NCBI GenBank assembly: GCA_902788785.1
Contig: CADALT010000019.1
Location: 1 to 59,980, forward strand
Direction: 5' to 3'
DNA: 59,980 nucleotides
Source: an uncultured Ruminococcus sp.
GTDB taxonomy: Bacteria; Bacillota; Clostridia; Oscillospirales; Ruminococcaceae
Part shown: positions 1 through 7,914 of the stretch, piece by piece
Position numbering within the stretch: position 1 is the stretch's first letter
How the letters are laid out: every line of letters starts with the position of its first letter
The notes under the pieces: generated by a model
Seen by the model: only the letters and a program-made list of their open reading frames with translations
Told to the model about the DNA's origin: nothing
Database searches by the model: none
Translations under genes and position numbers: made by a program

Positions 1-95
1 TTTTTCTTGTCTTCTGCTTGACTTGCGAATACTTTAATTACTCAAAGTATTTTCAAGGGTTTTCGTATTCTTGGTTGTTCAATTTTCAAGATGCC
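1..95 (-). other. rRNA operon leader (partial)
   Basis: Read on the minus strand, 75-92 gives CTTGAAAATTGAACAACC. Motifs of the form CTTGAAAANTGAA are typical of pre-16S leaders and spacers in Firmicutes. Together with the two consensus promoters just upstream it suggests that an rRNA operon begins here and runs off the left edge. No mature 16S sequence is in the window, so the identity is inferred. Confidence 0.6.
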
Positions 96-129
96 TTTTC
101 GTTATCCGTTCTCGTCGGACAACTCATTT

Positions 130-158
130 ATTATACCACATTTTCTTTCGTTTGTCAA
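130..158 (-). promoter_or_regulatory. Sigma-A promoter P2 (proximal) of leftward rRNA-like operon
   Basis: On the minus strand there is a perfect TTGACA (153-158) and a perfect TATAAT (130-135) separated by exactly 17 bases. Full-consensus promoters of this kind are typical of rRNA operons. Confidence 0.8.
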
Positions 159-233
159 CCCCTTTTCAGAAGTTTTTTTGAAAGTTTTTTGTGGAGCTTT
201 CTGTGAGGTGTTGTCCTCACTGACAGCTTAATT

Positions 234-262
234 ATTATACCGCAATTTAACTTAAATGTCAA
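234..262 (-). promoter_or_regulatory. Sigma-A promoter P1 (distal) of leftward rRNA-like operon
   Basis: A second perfect TTGACA (257-262), 17-base spacer and TATAAT (234-239) on the minus strand, 104 bases upstream of the proximal promoter. Tandem P1/P2 promoters are the classic rRNA arrangement. From 263 to 465 I see only AT-rich sequence with no gene. Confidence 0.8.
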
Positions 263-465
263 CCCCTTTTTACCTTTTTATTTTAAACAAATAGTTAATA
301 TTCTTCGTAAATAATTTGACATAACTCCCTATAAAGCTTACTTTGATGTCTTAAATCTCTATTTTACAACATTAACCATAAGTTCAGAATTGCTGTACCC
401 CATTTTATTGTTCAATTTTACATATTTCTACCATAAACGGTCAACCTTATTTATAGAATAAGCTA

Positions 466-494
466 TTGAAAATCTACCTAAATAGTGTTATAAT
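466..494 (+). promoter_or_regulatory. Promoter of cls
   Basis: TTGAAA (466-471), a 17-base spacer and TATAAT (489-494) lie 66 bases upstream of the cardiolipin synthase start. Confidence 0.65.
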
Positions 495-559
495 TCAATT
501 GAACTCATTTTATACTATTATAAAGAGAAATTTTTTCTTCAGGAAAGGGGGCTTGCTTC

Positions 560-2179
560 ATGGGTCAGCGCTATGTTTCCCACGACGGCTTTGCCATAAA
601 TTCCAGAAAGCCAAAGTCTAAATACGCAAAACGCCGTAAAAAACCCAGAAAACTTATAAACATAATTTTTTCCCAGAAGACCACCATCATCCTGCTGCTG
701 CTCATGCAGTTCGCTCAGATATTCCTGGCTTTCACTTTTCTCAACGAAAACTACAGCTACCTTTCCGTTATTTTTTCAACAATGGGCATCGGCGTTGCTA
801 TATATGTCGTTAATACCGACCGCAACCCCGCCTATAAGCTTGCCTGGATAGTCCCCCTGCTGATATTTCCCGTGTTCACCACGATACTTTACATCATTCT
901 CTCTAATCAGCCCTATAAGCGTAAAGTTTCAAATGCATATGTTCAGAAAAATCTTGATACCCGTTATCTTTTGCCTGAGGATAAACGTCTTTCCGATAAG
1001 CTTGAGATCCGTGATCCCGAGCTTTACAGGATAGTCAGGTACCTCGATGACAGCGCAGGCTTCCCGGCTTACCGCTGTGAAAGTGCCGAGTATTTTCCCC
1101 TTGGTGAAGATAAGTTCGCTGCGATGCTTAAAGAGCTTAAAAAGGCGAAAAAATTCATCTTCATGGAATATTTCATCGTTGACGACGGCGAAATGTGGGG
1201 CGAGATACTCGATATACTCATTGATAAAGCTTTTTCGGGTGTCGAAGTCAGGCTCATCGTCGATGGTATGGGCTCGCAGTTCACCATGCCCCCCCGTGAT
1301 ATAAAAGCCATCGAAAAAGCAGGCGGAAAAGTGCTTATCTTCAATAGGTTCCGCCCCATGATCTCGACTATCCAGAACAACCGTGACCACCGCAAAATAC
1401 TTGTTATTGACGGAAATGTAGGTTTTACGGGCGGTGTAAATATCGCAGATGAATATATAAACCGCCTTCTCCGTTTTGGTCATTGGAAAGATACCGCTGT
1501 TATGATACGTGGTCAGGCTGTCTGGAATTTCACCATGATGTTTATCCAGATGTGGGAGGTCATCTCAAAAGATACCACCGACTATGATAAATACCGCCCC
1601 GATGAACCCGATCATGTCCCGAAAACACAGGGCATTGTCATTCCCTACAGTGATACTCCCCTTGATTCCGAAAAGATAGGCAGAATGGTATATACTTCCA
1701 TTATAAATACTGCCAAGGACTATCTTTATATAACCACCCCCTATTTTATCCCCGATAATGAGATCCTTACTGCCCTCGAACTTGCCTCAAAATCGGGTGT
1801 CGATGTGCGCATAATCACACCCCATATCCCAGATAAATGGTACATCCAGTGCATAACCCGTTCTTATTACAGGGAACTTCTCCAAAATGGCATCAAGGTC
1901 TATGAGTATGTTCCCGGTTTCATTCATGCGAAGAATTTTCTTTCCGATGACAAACGTGCTGTGGTCGGCACGATAAATCTCGATTACAGGAGTCTCTATC
2001 TGCATTTTGAAGATGCCGTGTTTATGGACTCTACCAAGTGTATCCCCGATATCAAGGCAGATTTTGACGACCTTTTTGAGAACAAATGTCACCTCATCAC
2101 CCATGAGGACGTTAATAACCTCAGCTTTATCAGCCGTTTCGCATCAATAATTTTAAGGATCTTCGCACCTATGCTTTAA
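560..2179 (+). CDS. cls: Cardiolipin synthase
   Basis: Phospholipase D superfamily enzyme that joins two phosphatidylglycerol molecules into cardiolipin plus glycerol at the inner face of the membrane. Three hydrophobic segments lie at about residues 38-60, 66-84 and 94-114, followed by two catalytic HKD motifs: HRKILVIDG near residue 277 and HAKNFLSDD near 456, each with the H-x-K-x4-D spacing. Length (539 residues) is normal for the Cls family. ATG at 560 is preceded by a GGGGG ribosome site. The N-terminal 30 residues are strongly basic (Lys/Arg-rich). It probably shares a transcript with the phosphoesterase gene 10 bases downstream. Confidence 0.95.
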   Translation: MGQRYVSHDGFAINSRKPKSKYAKRRKKPRKLINIIFSQKTTIILLLLMQFAQIFLAFTFLNENYSYLSVIFSTMGIGVAIYVVNTDRNPAYKLAWIVPLLIFPVFTTILYIILSNQPYKRKVSNAYVQKNLDTRYLLPEDKRLSDKLEIRDPELYRIVRYLDDSAGFPAYRCESAEYFPLGEDKFAAMLKELKKAKKFIFMEYFIVDDGEMWGEILDILIDKAFSGVEVRLIVDGMGSQFTMPPRDIKAIEKAGGKVLIFNRFRPMISTIQNNRDHRKILVIDGNVGFTGGVNIADEYINRLLRFGHWKDTAVMIRGQAVWNFTMMFIQMWEVISKDTTDYDKYRPDEPDHVPKTQGIVIPYSDTPLDSEKIGRMVYTSIINTAKDYLYITTPYFIPDNEILTALELASKSGVDVRIITPHIPDKWYIQCITRSYYRELLQNGIKVYEYVPGFIHAKNFLSDDKRAVVGTINLDYRSLYLHFEDAVFMDSTKCIPDIKADFDDLFENKCHLITHEDVNNLSFISRFASIILRIFAPML

Positions 2180-2189
2180 GGGAGAAACT

Positions 2190-3056
2190 ATGAAACTGTA
2201 CAGAAAACCTGAACTATCAAAAAAGAAGGTCATCATCCTTCTGACTGTCATAATCTTGCTTGCGATATTCTGTTTTTACCAGAATAAGCACCTTACAGTC
2301 AGCGAGTATACCTTCCCCACTTATAAATTATCCACCGATGAAAATTCTCTTCGCATAGTTCAGATATCCGACCTGCATAACGCAAAGTTCGGCAAAAACA
2401 ATAGCCGTCTTATCGAAAAAATATCTGCCAATTCTCCCGATATCATCGTTATAACGGGAGATATCGTCGATAGCAACCACACAAATATCGACACCGCAGT
2501 TGATCTCTGCACCCAAGCCGCAAAGATAGCCCCGTGCTATTATGTCACGGGCAATCATGAAACGTGGCTGACTAATTCCGATAAAACTAAACTTTTTGAC
2601 GGTATCAAATCCGCAGGAGTGCATATCCTTAATGATGAGTCCATTACCCTTAATGAAGATGTCGTCCTCACAGGTCTTGATGATTCAAGCCTTTATAACG
2701 GCACTCTTGCCGCACTTTCACACGATATCCCCGAGGATAAGCTTCATATCGTCCTCGCCCACGAACCCCAGTATCTCGAAGAGGAATACGTTCTTTCTTC
2801 TCCCGACCTTATAATAACAGGTCATGCCCACGGCGGACAAGTCAGGCTGCCCTTTATAGGCGGACTTGTTGCCCCCGATCAGGGCTTTTTTCCCGAATAT
2901 ACCTCGGGCGAATATAACGCCTTATCATCTTCTGCTGACGGCACCGAACTTAAAACCACCATGTACGTCTCCCGGGGTCTCGGCAACAGCGTGATACCCC
3001 TGCGAGTTTTCAACTATCCCGAGATAAATGTGTTGAATATCCAAAAAGAAAACTGA
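2190..3056 (+). CDS. Membrane-anchored metallophosphoesterase (calcineurin-like, YkuE/YaeI type)
   Basis: Binuclear metal phosphoesterase with one N-terminal membrane anchor (about residues 14-31). The family motifs appear in order: SDLH, GDIVDS, GNHE, a lone AHEP and GHAHGGQ, which supply the Asp, Asn and His metal ligands. Relatives such as YkuE and YaeI act on phospholipid or cell-envelope phosphoesters, which would fit its position 10 bases behind cls. The substrate here is not shown by the sequence. GGGAGA ribosome site immediately after the cls stop. The stop codon lies inside the terminator stem. Confidence 0.88.
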   Translation: MKLYRKPELSKKKVIILLTVIILLAIFCFYQNKHLTVSEYTFPTYKLSTDENSLRIVQISDLHNAKFGKNNSRLIEKISANSPDIIVITGDIVDSNHTNIDTAVDLCTQAAKIAPCYYVTGNHETWLTNSDKTKLFDGIKSAGVHILNDESITLNEDVVLTGLDDSSLYNGTLAALSHDIPEDKLHIVLAHEPQYLEEEYVLSSPDLIITGHAHGGQVRLPFIGGLVAPDQGFFPEYTSGEYNALSSSADGTELKTTMYVSRGLGNSVIPLRVFNYPEINVLNIQKEN

Positions 3057-3086
3057 CCGAGGAAAATTTCCACGGTCAGTTTTTTC
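3051..3086. terminator. Bidirectional terminator
   Basis: AACTGACCG (3051-3059) pairs with CGGTCAGTT (3073-3081) and is followed by T residues on both strands. It serves the phosphoesterase gene rightward and the peptidase gene leftward. Confidence 0.8.
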
Positions 3087-3804
3087 ATATAATTATCTTC
3101 TCCCCCACATCGCTGATCTTTTCGCATACCCCGTCTTTTATGAGCCATGCTTCGCCTCTCAGCTCCTGCCTGCCATCTTTTATAAAGATGTAGCTCCCGT
3201 CGGGTATCGCATAGAACTCTCTGCCCATACTGTCGGGATATGCAATATCTTCAAATACCCTCAGCCCGTCCAGCACATCGTCCTTTTTGTCCTGATAATG
3301 CGGCAGTATCATCGCTTTAGTCAGACCCAGCCCTTTCAAAAACCTTCTGTACTCGGGGTCGGTCGCTTCACCATCAAGCTCGGGGTGCGCATATACGACC
3401 TCTGCGCTGTTCATCGTCCCTGCGCTCATGCCCATCAGCACACCGTCAAAATTCCCCAGCAGACCTTTCAGCCCTATCTCTTCAAAGAACTTGTTCTGCG
3501 TCGGCACATGACCGCCTGTCAATATTATAAAGTCCGAGTTTTCAACAAGCTGACCTGCACATTGTTTATTTCTCCCGTCCAGTATCTCCATCTGCGAAAA
3601 TCTTATCCCCGATTTTTCAAAACTCTCCCTTACTTCTGTTGAAAATTTGTCCGTCTTTTCATGACAGTCGGGGTCCGAGCATATAAACAGCGCTCTAAAA
3701 TTATCTTTAACCTCATTTTTCATCTCTGTCAGAAAACCGTTTACATCTTTAAATCCAAAAGTTACCCTATCTGTCAAGGGCACACTCGTCAGAAAACATA
3801 CCAT
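3085..3804 (-). CDS. Peptidase E-like (S51) serine peptidase
   Basis: Member of the S51 family (dipeptidase E / cyanophycinase-like, class I glutamine-amidotransferase fold). The nucleophile elbow is GMSAGTMN, and an upstream LTGGH strand matches the family layout. I place the start at ATG 3804 because AGGAG lies at 3813-3817, 8 bases before it. An upstream in-frame ATG at 3840 sits inside the terminator hairpin of jag and has no ribosome site. The resulting 239 residues suit the family. S51 enzymes cleave Asp-X dipeptides or related substrates in the cytoplasm; the exact substrate is unknown here. Confidence 0.85.
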   Translation of the reverse strand: MVCFLTSVPLTDRVTFGFKDVNGFLTEMKNEVKDNFRALFICSDPDCHEKTDKFSTEVRESFEKSGIRFSQMEILDGRNKQCAGQLVENSDFIILTGGHVPTQNKFFEEIGLKGLLGNFDGVLMGMSAGTMNSAEVVYAHPELDGEATDPEYRRFLKGLGLTKAMILPHYQDKKDDVLDGLRVFEDIAYPDSMGREFYAIPDGSYIFIKDGRQELRGEAWLIKDGVCEKISDVGEKIII

Positions 3805-3817
3805 GTCATCATCTCCT

Positions 3818-3850
3818 AAAAAAACTGCCGAAGTTCTCACTCCGACAGTT
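3818..3850 (-). terminator. Terminator of the rpmH-rnpA-yidD-yidC-jag block
   Basis: A 12-base-pair stem (3823-3834 with 3839-3850) closes a 4-base loop and is followed by a run of T on the minus strand. Two pairs are G-U in minus-strand RNA. It ends just before the peptidase E ribosome site. Confidence 0.8.
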
Positions 3851-3860
3851 TTGATTTTTA

Positions 3861-4676
3861 TTAGATATCTATCTTGGAATAAAGTCCCGAACCCAGCATT
3901 GAATCCTCTGGCTTTGGCTTCTTGTATTCCTTCTCGAAGCTTGTGGTGAAATCAAAACCGCTGCTCTGAGGACGTCTGCCGCCCTTTCTTCCGCCGCCGT
4001 TTCTCCTGTTTCCGCCCTTGCCGCCACGCTTGAAGTCACGTCTGTCATCACGTCTTCTGGGATTTGTAGAGCTTATGATGACCTTTCTGTAAGGCTCTTC
4101 ACCCTTAGACTGTGAAGTTACGCCCTCGATCTCGGATACAGCCGCATGGATTATGCGTCTCTCATATGGGTTCATAGGCTCCAGTGCGCTTGATCTGCCG
4201 TTCTTCTTAACGTTGTTTGCGATCTTTACAGCCAGCTCTTCAAGCTGCTGCTTTCTTCTCTCTCTGAAACCGTTTGAATCTGTGGTTATCCTGAAATACT
4301 CTCTGTCAACCCTGTTGCATACCAGTGATGCCAGATACTGTAACGAATCCAGCAGTTCACCCTTTGAACCAATGACATCCTGAAGTCCGTCGCCGTTTAT
4401 CTCCAGAGAAATACCGTTCTCGATCTCGGTCACTTCGATAGTTATATTCCCGATACCCATACCTGTGAGTACCTTGTTGATATACCTAACTGCAATATCG
4501 GTCTTAGTCTCGATGTATTCCGCTTCGACCCTTGCATCGCCCTTTACTTTACCGAAAAGGGATTTCTTAGGCTCCTCTATCACAGTGAATGTGATCTTGT
4601 CCTCGCTTACGTTGAATTCTTTTGCTGCCAGAGCCTTTGCCTCCTCAATAGTGGGGGCAGTAAATTCCTGCTTCAT
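3861..4676 (-). CDS. jag: RNA-binding protein Jag/KhpB (EloR)
   Basis: Three-part Jag protein: a Jag_N domain (about residues 1-52), a type II KH domain (about 75-150, with IGSKGELLDSLQYL) and an R3H domain (about 155-215, with NPYERRIIHAAV). KhpB binds RNA with KhpA and affects cell elongation and division in other Firmicutes. The C-terminal 60 residues are rich in Arg, Gly and Asn, an RGG-like tail longer than usual that may add RNA affinity. Ribosome site AGGAG upstream. Last gene of the rpmH block, followed by a strong terminator. Confidence 0.93.
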   Translation of the reverse strand: MKQEFTAPTIEEAKALAAKEFNVSEDKITFTVIEEPKKSLFGKVKGDARVEAEYIETKTDIAVRYINKVLTGMGIGNITIEVTEIENGISLEINGDGLQDVIGSKGELLDSLQYLASLVCNRVDREYFRITTDSNGFRERRKQQLEELAVKIANNVKKNGRSSALEPMNPYERRIIHAAVSEIEGVTSQSKGEEPYRKVIISSTNPRRRDDRRDFKRGGKGGNRRNGGGRKGGRRPQSSGFDFTTSFEKEYKKPKPEDSMLGSGLYSKIDI

Positions 4677-4739
4677 TAGTCCAGCTCTCCTCTCGTATAT
4701 AAAATTATCTCATCAGGTCGCAGCCTGTGATAAGCAAAT

Positions 4740-6140
4740 TTAGTCGCCGTACTTTGCTGCCATCCTTGCTCTTGCGGCGCTGAGCTTGTCCTTCTCATCC
4801 TGAGTAAGGTCAGCATCTTCGTCGCCCATTTCCTCGGCAGCCTTTTTTCTGGCTTCATTTATTTTTTTCCTCTGCTCCTGCTTTATCTCGCTTTTGCTGA
4901 GTTTCTTGGGTTCTTCATAATCGTCCCCTGCCAGTGCTTTTCTGATAGCCTCGGGGTCCTTGCCTGCGCTCATCAGCTGTGCATCAGCCATTTTTTCCAT
5001 AAGGGTCTTTTTGCCGCTGGCTTTTTTCTTAGCCATTTCCTTCTCGACCATTTCAGCCACACGATCGGGAGTATACACCTTGTTGAGCACGATGGTCTGC
5101 AACAAGCTGAACAGCGAGCTGAAGCACCAGTACATACCCAGACCGATAGGATACTTGAATGTGATCCACAGTGAGAATACAGGTGTAAAGTACAGCATTG
5201 CAGCGGTGCTGCCTGTCATCTTCGCCATGCTGGGGTTATTCTTCTTAGTGTAGTGCTGTGAAACAACGGTTACCAGTATCTGCAACAGGAAGCTGAGTAC
5301 AGGAACAAGGCAAGTGATGGGGTTATCCTTCCAGGAAGGTGTAGTACCCAGATAAATGCCGAACATACTGTAATTGAAGTCTTCGGAGAAATTCTTCACT
5401 TCATTTGAAATAACACCGAGAACATCGGAATAATCTCCCGATGACTTATCCTGTGCGAACACGAAAGTCATAAGCTCCGGTCTGCCCTCGATGAGGTTCT
5501 GTGCAAAGTGAGATTCATCCAGTACAAAGGTATCTATATCGTTATGCAGCTTGATGGCAGCGATAACGTTAGCCATACCCTCTTCCTTCTTAAAACTCTT
5601 GGCAGACTTGGGGTATTCCTCTTCATTGGTAAACAGAGTTTCCAGCTCCGCATAAGGATCCTTGCCCTCAGCCTCATAGCCTTCTATCAGCTGTGCAAGA
5701 GTCGTATCATGGCTCTTTACCTCGCTGCTGACGATATGCAGCTGCTTTATCATCTTGTTCGATGCATTTACATCATCTTTGTCCAGTCCCGAAACGTAAG
5801 TCAGAGGACCATAGATAACAGGGATCATGGCAAAAAGTATCACCATCATTACCAGCAGCGGCAGACAGCTTGCCATAGGGTTTATACCTGCCTCATTATA
5901 AAGAGCCATCTGCTCTTCCTGAAGCTTCTGTTTATTTTTTCCGTATTTCTTTTCAAGCTGTTCAAGCTTAGGCTTTAGCATAGCAGTCCTTGCTGTGCTC
6001 TTCTGCTGCTTGATGTTCAGCGGGAACACTATAGCCCTTGTTATGAACGTAAATACCAGCAGTGCCACGCCGTAGTTCTTAAAAATGTAATAACAGCCTT
6101 TCATTATCCATCCCAATGGGATAGCTACAAGATTGAACAA
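4740..6140 (-). CDS. yidC: Membrane protein insertase YidC/OxaA
   Basis: Inserts and folds membrane proteins alone or with SecYEG. The first core membrane segment carries the conserved groove arginine (FITRAIVFPLNIKQQKS), followed by the cytoplasmic coiled hairpin LEKKYGKNKQKLQEEQ and the GINPMASCLPLL segment; further membrane spans lie in residues 285-365. Compared with Bacillus YidC there is a large extra extracellular stretch between spans 2 and 3 (about residues 130-275) and a long Lys/Glu-rich tail, giving 466 residues. The start appears to be TTG at 6140, with AGAGGAAG just upstream. No lipobox is visible. Confidence 0.92.
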   Translation of the reverse strand: MFNLVAIPLGWIMKGCYYIFKNYGVALLVFTFITRAIVFPLNIKQQKSTARTAMLKPKLEQLEKKYGKNKQKLQEEQMALYNEAGINPMASCLPLLVMMVILFAMIPVIYGPLTYVSGLDKDDVNASNKMIKQLHIVSSEVKSHDTTLAQLIEGYEAEGKDPYAELETLFTNEEEYPKSAKSFKKEEGMANVIAAIKLHNDIDTFVLDESHFAQNLIEGRPELMTFVFAQDKSSGDYSDVLGVISNEVKNFSEDFNYSMFGIYLGTTPSWKDNPITCLVPVLSFLLQILVTVVSQHYTKKNNPSMAKMTGSTAAMLYFTPVFSLWITFKYPIGLGMYWCFSSLFSLLQTIVLNKVYTPDRVAEMVEKEMAKKKASGKKTLMEKMADAQLMSAGKDPEAIRKALAGDDYEEPKKLSKSEIKQEQRKKINEARKKAAEEMGDEDADLTQDEKDKLSAARARMAAKYGD

Positions 6141-6229
6141 TTTACTTCCTCTTTTCTTTGATCCATTTTACTTATACTAAAAGACAATGTTCAAACATCT
6201 ATCTTTTGATCTTACAAGAAAGCCGCAGC

Positions 6230-6499
6230 TCACTTTTTCCTTACCTTTTTTATCCTGAAATAATCCACCGTTACCCTTTCGGGTACATAGTCTACACCGC
6301 CAAGCGACCAGGGATTGCATCTTAACAATCTCCAGACCGTCAGCACAGTACCTTTTATTAAACCGTGTTTTTCATACGCATCCAGCGCATATGAAGAACA
6401 GCTCGGATAATACTTGCAGCTCGGCGGCAGCAGCGGACTTATGAATTTTCGATAAAACATTATCGGCAGCTTAGCTATCCATATGAATGGCGATCTCAT
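6230..6499 (-). CDS. yidD: Membrane protein insertion efficiency factor YidD
   Basis: Small (89-residue) YidD/HlyA-type protein that aids YidC-dependent insertion. Family hallmarks are visible: [20 protein letters not shown] with paired cysteines, the [10 protein letters not shown] stretch, and [17 protein letters not shown]. The start ATG at 6499 directly abuts the rnpA stop, so the two are translationally coupled, as in most bacteria. Confidence 0.95.
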   Translation of the reverse strand: MRSPFIWIAKLPIMFYRKFISPLLPPSCKYYPSCSSYALDAYEKHGLIKGTVLTVWRLLRCNPWSLGGVDYVPERVTVDYFRIKKVRKK

Positions 6500-6883
6500 C
6501 TATCTGCCCTTCTTCTTAGGCTTATCGAAAGCGCCTTTTTCGGCAGACTTGTTTATCTCACCGATCAGCCTTTCACTTATAAACCTCTCGATATCACAGC
6601 TGGTCCTTTCGGGCGCATCATTCCTCCCCACGAATACTATGTCGTATCCCATGGGCAGATCCTTCTCGCATGACCTGTATGCCGCCCTGACTATTCTTTT
6701 TACCCTGTTTCTCTTAACAGCATTGCCCAGCTTCTTGCCGGCTGTTATGCCCAGCCTGTTGAAGGGTGTGCCGTTAGGATAAAAATATGCACACACATAT
6801 CCGCATACTGCAAATCTGCCGCTGCGGTAGCATCTCTGGAAGACCTTATTGTCCTTTATGACTTGTGTGAACAGCATATCCAA
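6500..6883 (-). CDS. rnpA: Ribonuclease P protein component
   Basis: Protein subunit of RNase P, which assists the catalytic RNA in removing tRNA 5' leaders. The RNR signature is clear in KRNRVKRIVRAAYR, preceded by AGKKLGNAV. Length is 127 residues, typical. GGTGATTGGAT precedes the ATG at 6883. The gene is separated from rpmH by about 300 bases that hold a structured RNA, whereas in most Firmicutes the rpmH-rnpA gap is short. Confidence 0.95.
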   Translation of the reverse strand: MDMLFTQVIKDNKVFQRCYRSGRFAVCGYVCAYFYPNGTPFNRLGITAGKKLGNAVKRNRVKRIVRAAYRSCEKDLPMGYDIVFVGRNDAPERTSCDIERFISERLIGEINKSAEKGAFDKPKKKGR

Positions 6884-7050
6884 TCACCGTTATATCTCTA
6901 TAAGCTCTGAATATCGTCGTACAGTGTACCTTCTTTCGACGCTGTATGCGCCTTTCATGACTTTTTCACTGCCGCCCGACATAATATAAATATTTTTACA
7001 ATTTACCTCAATAAAAAGATAAAGACCTTATACCAAGCAAAAAACACTCC
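6884..7050. other. Intergenic, possible rnpA promoter
   Basis: No gene seen. On the minus strand a weak promoter-like pair occurs, TTGAGG then TATATT with a 17-base spacer, near 6981-7009, which could give rnpA its own transcript. A run of six T on the minus strand at 7039-7044 follows the hairpin described next. Confidence 0.3.
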
Positions 7051-7153
7051 ACAAAACGCTATTATCCAAAAGACCATCACAAAGCCTTACAAAATCCGAA
7101 CACGTCTGATTTTGCAGAGCTTGTACATATATGATCTTGCAATAGCGTTTCGT
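7051..7153 (-). ncRNA. Candidate structured RNA between rpmH and rnpA
   Basis: The region folds into one nested hairpin: 7051-7063 with 7141-7153 (13 pairs), 7070-7077 with 7131-7138 (8 pairs), 7079-7086 with 7118-7124 (7 pairs, one bulge) and 7089-7096 with 7108-7115 (8 pairs). Four positions are A-C mismatches if read as plus-strand RNA but become G-U pairs in minus-strand RNA, so the fold suits the rpmH transcript. A T6 run follows 6 bases after the stem. It may be an attenuator, a processing site or an independent RNA; I do not recognise a known family. Confidence 0.6.
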
Positions 7154-7189
7154 GTAAGACTGTTGCCGGTATACGGTCATTACTTTTCC

Positions 7190-7324
7190 TTAGTGACAAA
7201 GTTTTGCTCTGCCTCTTGCTCTTCTGCGTGCAAGTACCTTTCTGCCGTTGGAAGTAGACATTCTCTTTCTGAAGCCGTGGACCTTCTTTCTCTGAAGCTT
7301 CTTGGGCTGGTATGTTCTCTTCAT
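7190..7324 (-). CDS. rpmH: 50S ribosomal protein L34
   Basis: The 44-residue protein begins [18 protein letters not shown] and ends RGRAKLCH, an unmistakable bL34, a basic structural protein of the large ribosomal subunit. ATG at 7324 follows a CTCCT complement (7336-7340) that reads AGGAG on the coding strand. First gene of the leftward origin block. It is too short for many gene finders and lies within longer spurious frames on both strands. Confidence 0.98.
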   Translation of the reverse strand: MKRTYQPKKLQRKKVHGFRKRMSTSNGRKVLARRRARGRAKLCH

Positions 7325-7431
7325 CCTTATTCACTCTCCTTTTACACCGAGCAGCACCGCTCTAAAATTTCATTGGCACGTCCGAAACAGTAAAAATTAC
7401 CCGTTTTCAGACATAGCCCTTGTAATATAAC

Positions 7432-7461
7432 ATTATACCTTACTTACATATAGTTTGTCAA
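7432..7461 (-). promoter_or_regulatory. Promoter of rpmH operon
   Basis: Minus-strand TTGACA (7456-7461), an 18-base spacer and TATAAT (7432-7437), about 110 bases before the rpmH start. Confidence 0.75.
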
Positions 7462-7736
7462 GTCAGTTCACATTTTTTTTATATAATTTCTGATATTTAT
7501 TATTATTTACCTTATCAAACTTCAAACACCCACCCTTTTCCCCTGTTTTTTCGAGCTTTCCGTCACTCTCATCACTTCCGTTTGACCCGAATATCACCTC
7601 AATCATAGTCCATTATCCGAATAAAGTAAATTTTTTATTAATTTAACATAGCTTTTGCCTGCTGACTTCTCTTTTTCCCCCGAAATATTACTTATTTTAA
7701 CTTAATTTTCCCATACTATTATATATATAGGGGGTC
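7462..7736. other. AT-rich gap between divergent rpmH and dnaA
   Basis: No gene. It is a possible upstream half of a bipartite origin, but I find no 9-mer closer to a DnaA box than TTATCAAAC (7512-7520), so I do not call boxes here. Confidence 0.4.
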
Positions 7737-7765
7737 TTGAAATTTCAAGGGGAATGTGATATAAT
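7737..7765 (+). promoter_or_regulatory. Promoter of dnaA
   Basis: TTGAAA (7737-7742), 17-base spacer and TATAAT (7760-7765). The predicted leader of about 140 bases contains two small hairpins: 7845-7849 with 7857-7861, and 7866-7873 with 7879-7886 (one A-C mismatch), the second ending 12 bases before the ribosome site. They could tune dnaA translation; this is inference. Confidence 0.65.
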
Positions 7766-7914
7766 AAATTATATATTTGTGCCCATTTGTATATTTGGAA
7801 AAATATGTAATTTTATTATATATGAAGAATACCCGAAAGGTAAAGCCGTCAGGGATACGGCAGGGTGTACCGCAAGGTGCGGCACATCGGTAAGTTTAAG
7901 GAGGTTATATTTAG

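Noticed and set aside
316-335. TTGACA and TATAAA on the plus strand in the left intergenic region
   Set aside because: Spacer is only 8 bases; not a sigma-A promoter.
7077-7334. 85-residue minus-strand ORF over rpmH
   Set aside because: It is a different frame across the true rpmH (7190-7324), which matches bL34 perfectly and has the ribosome site.
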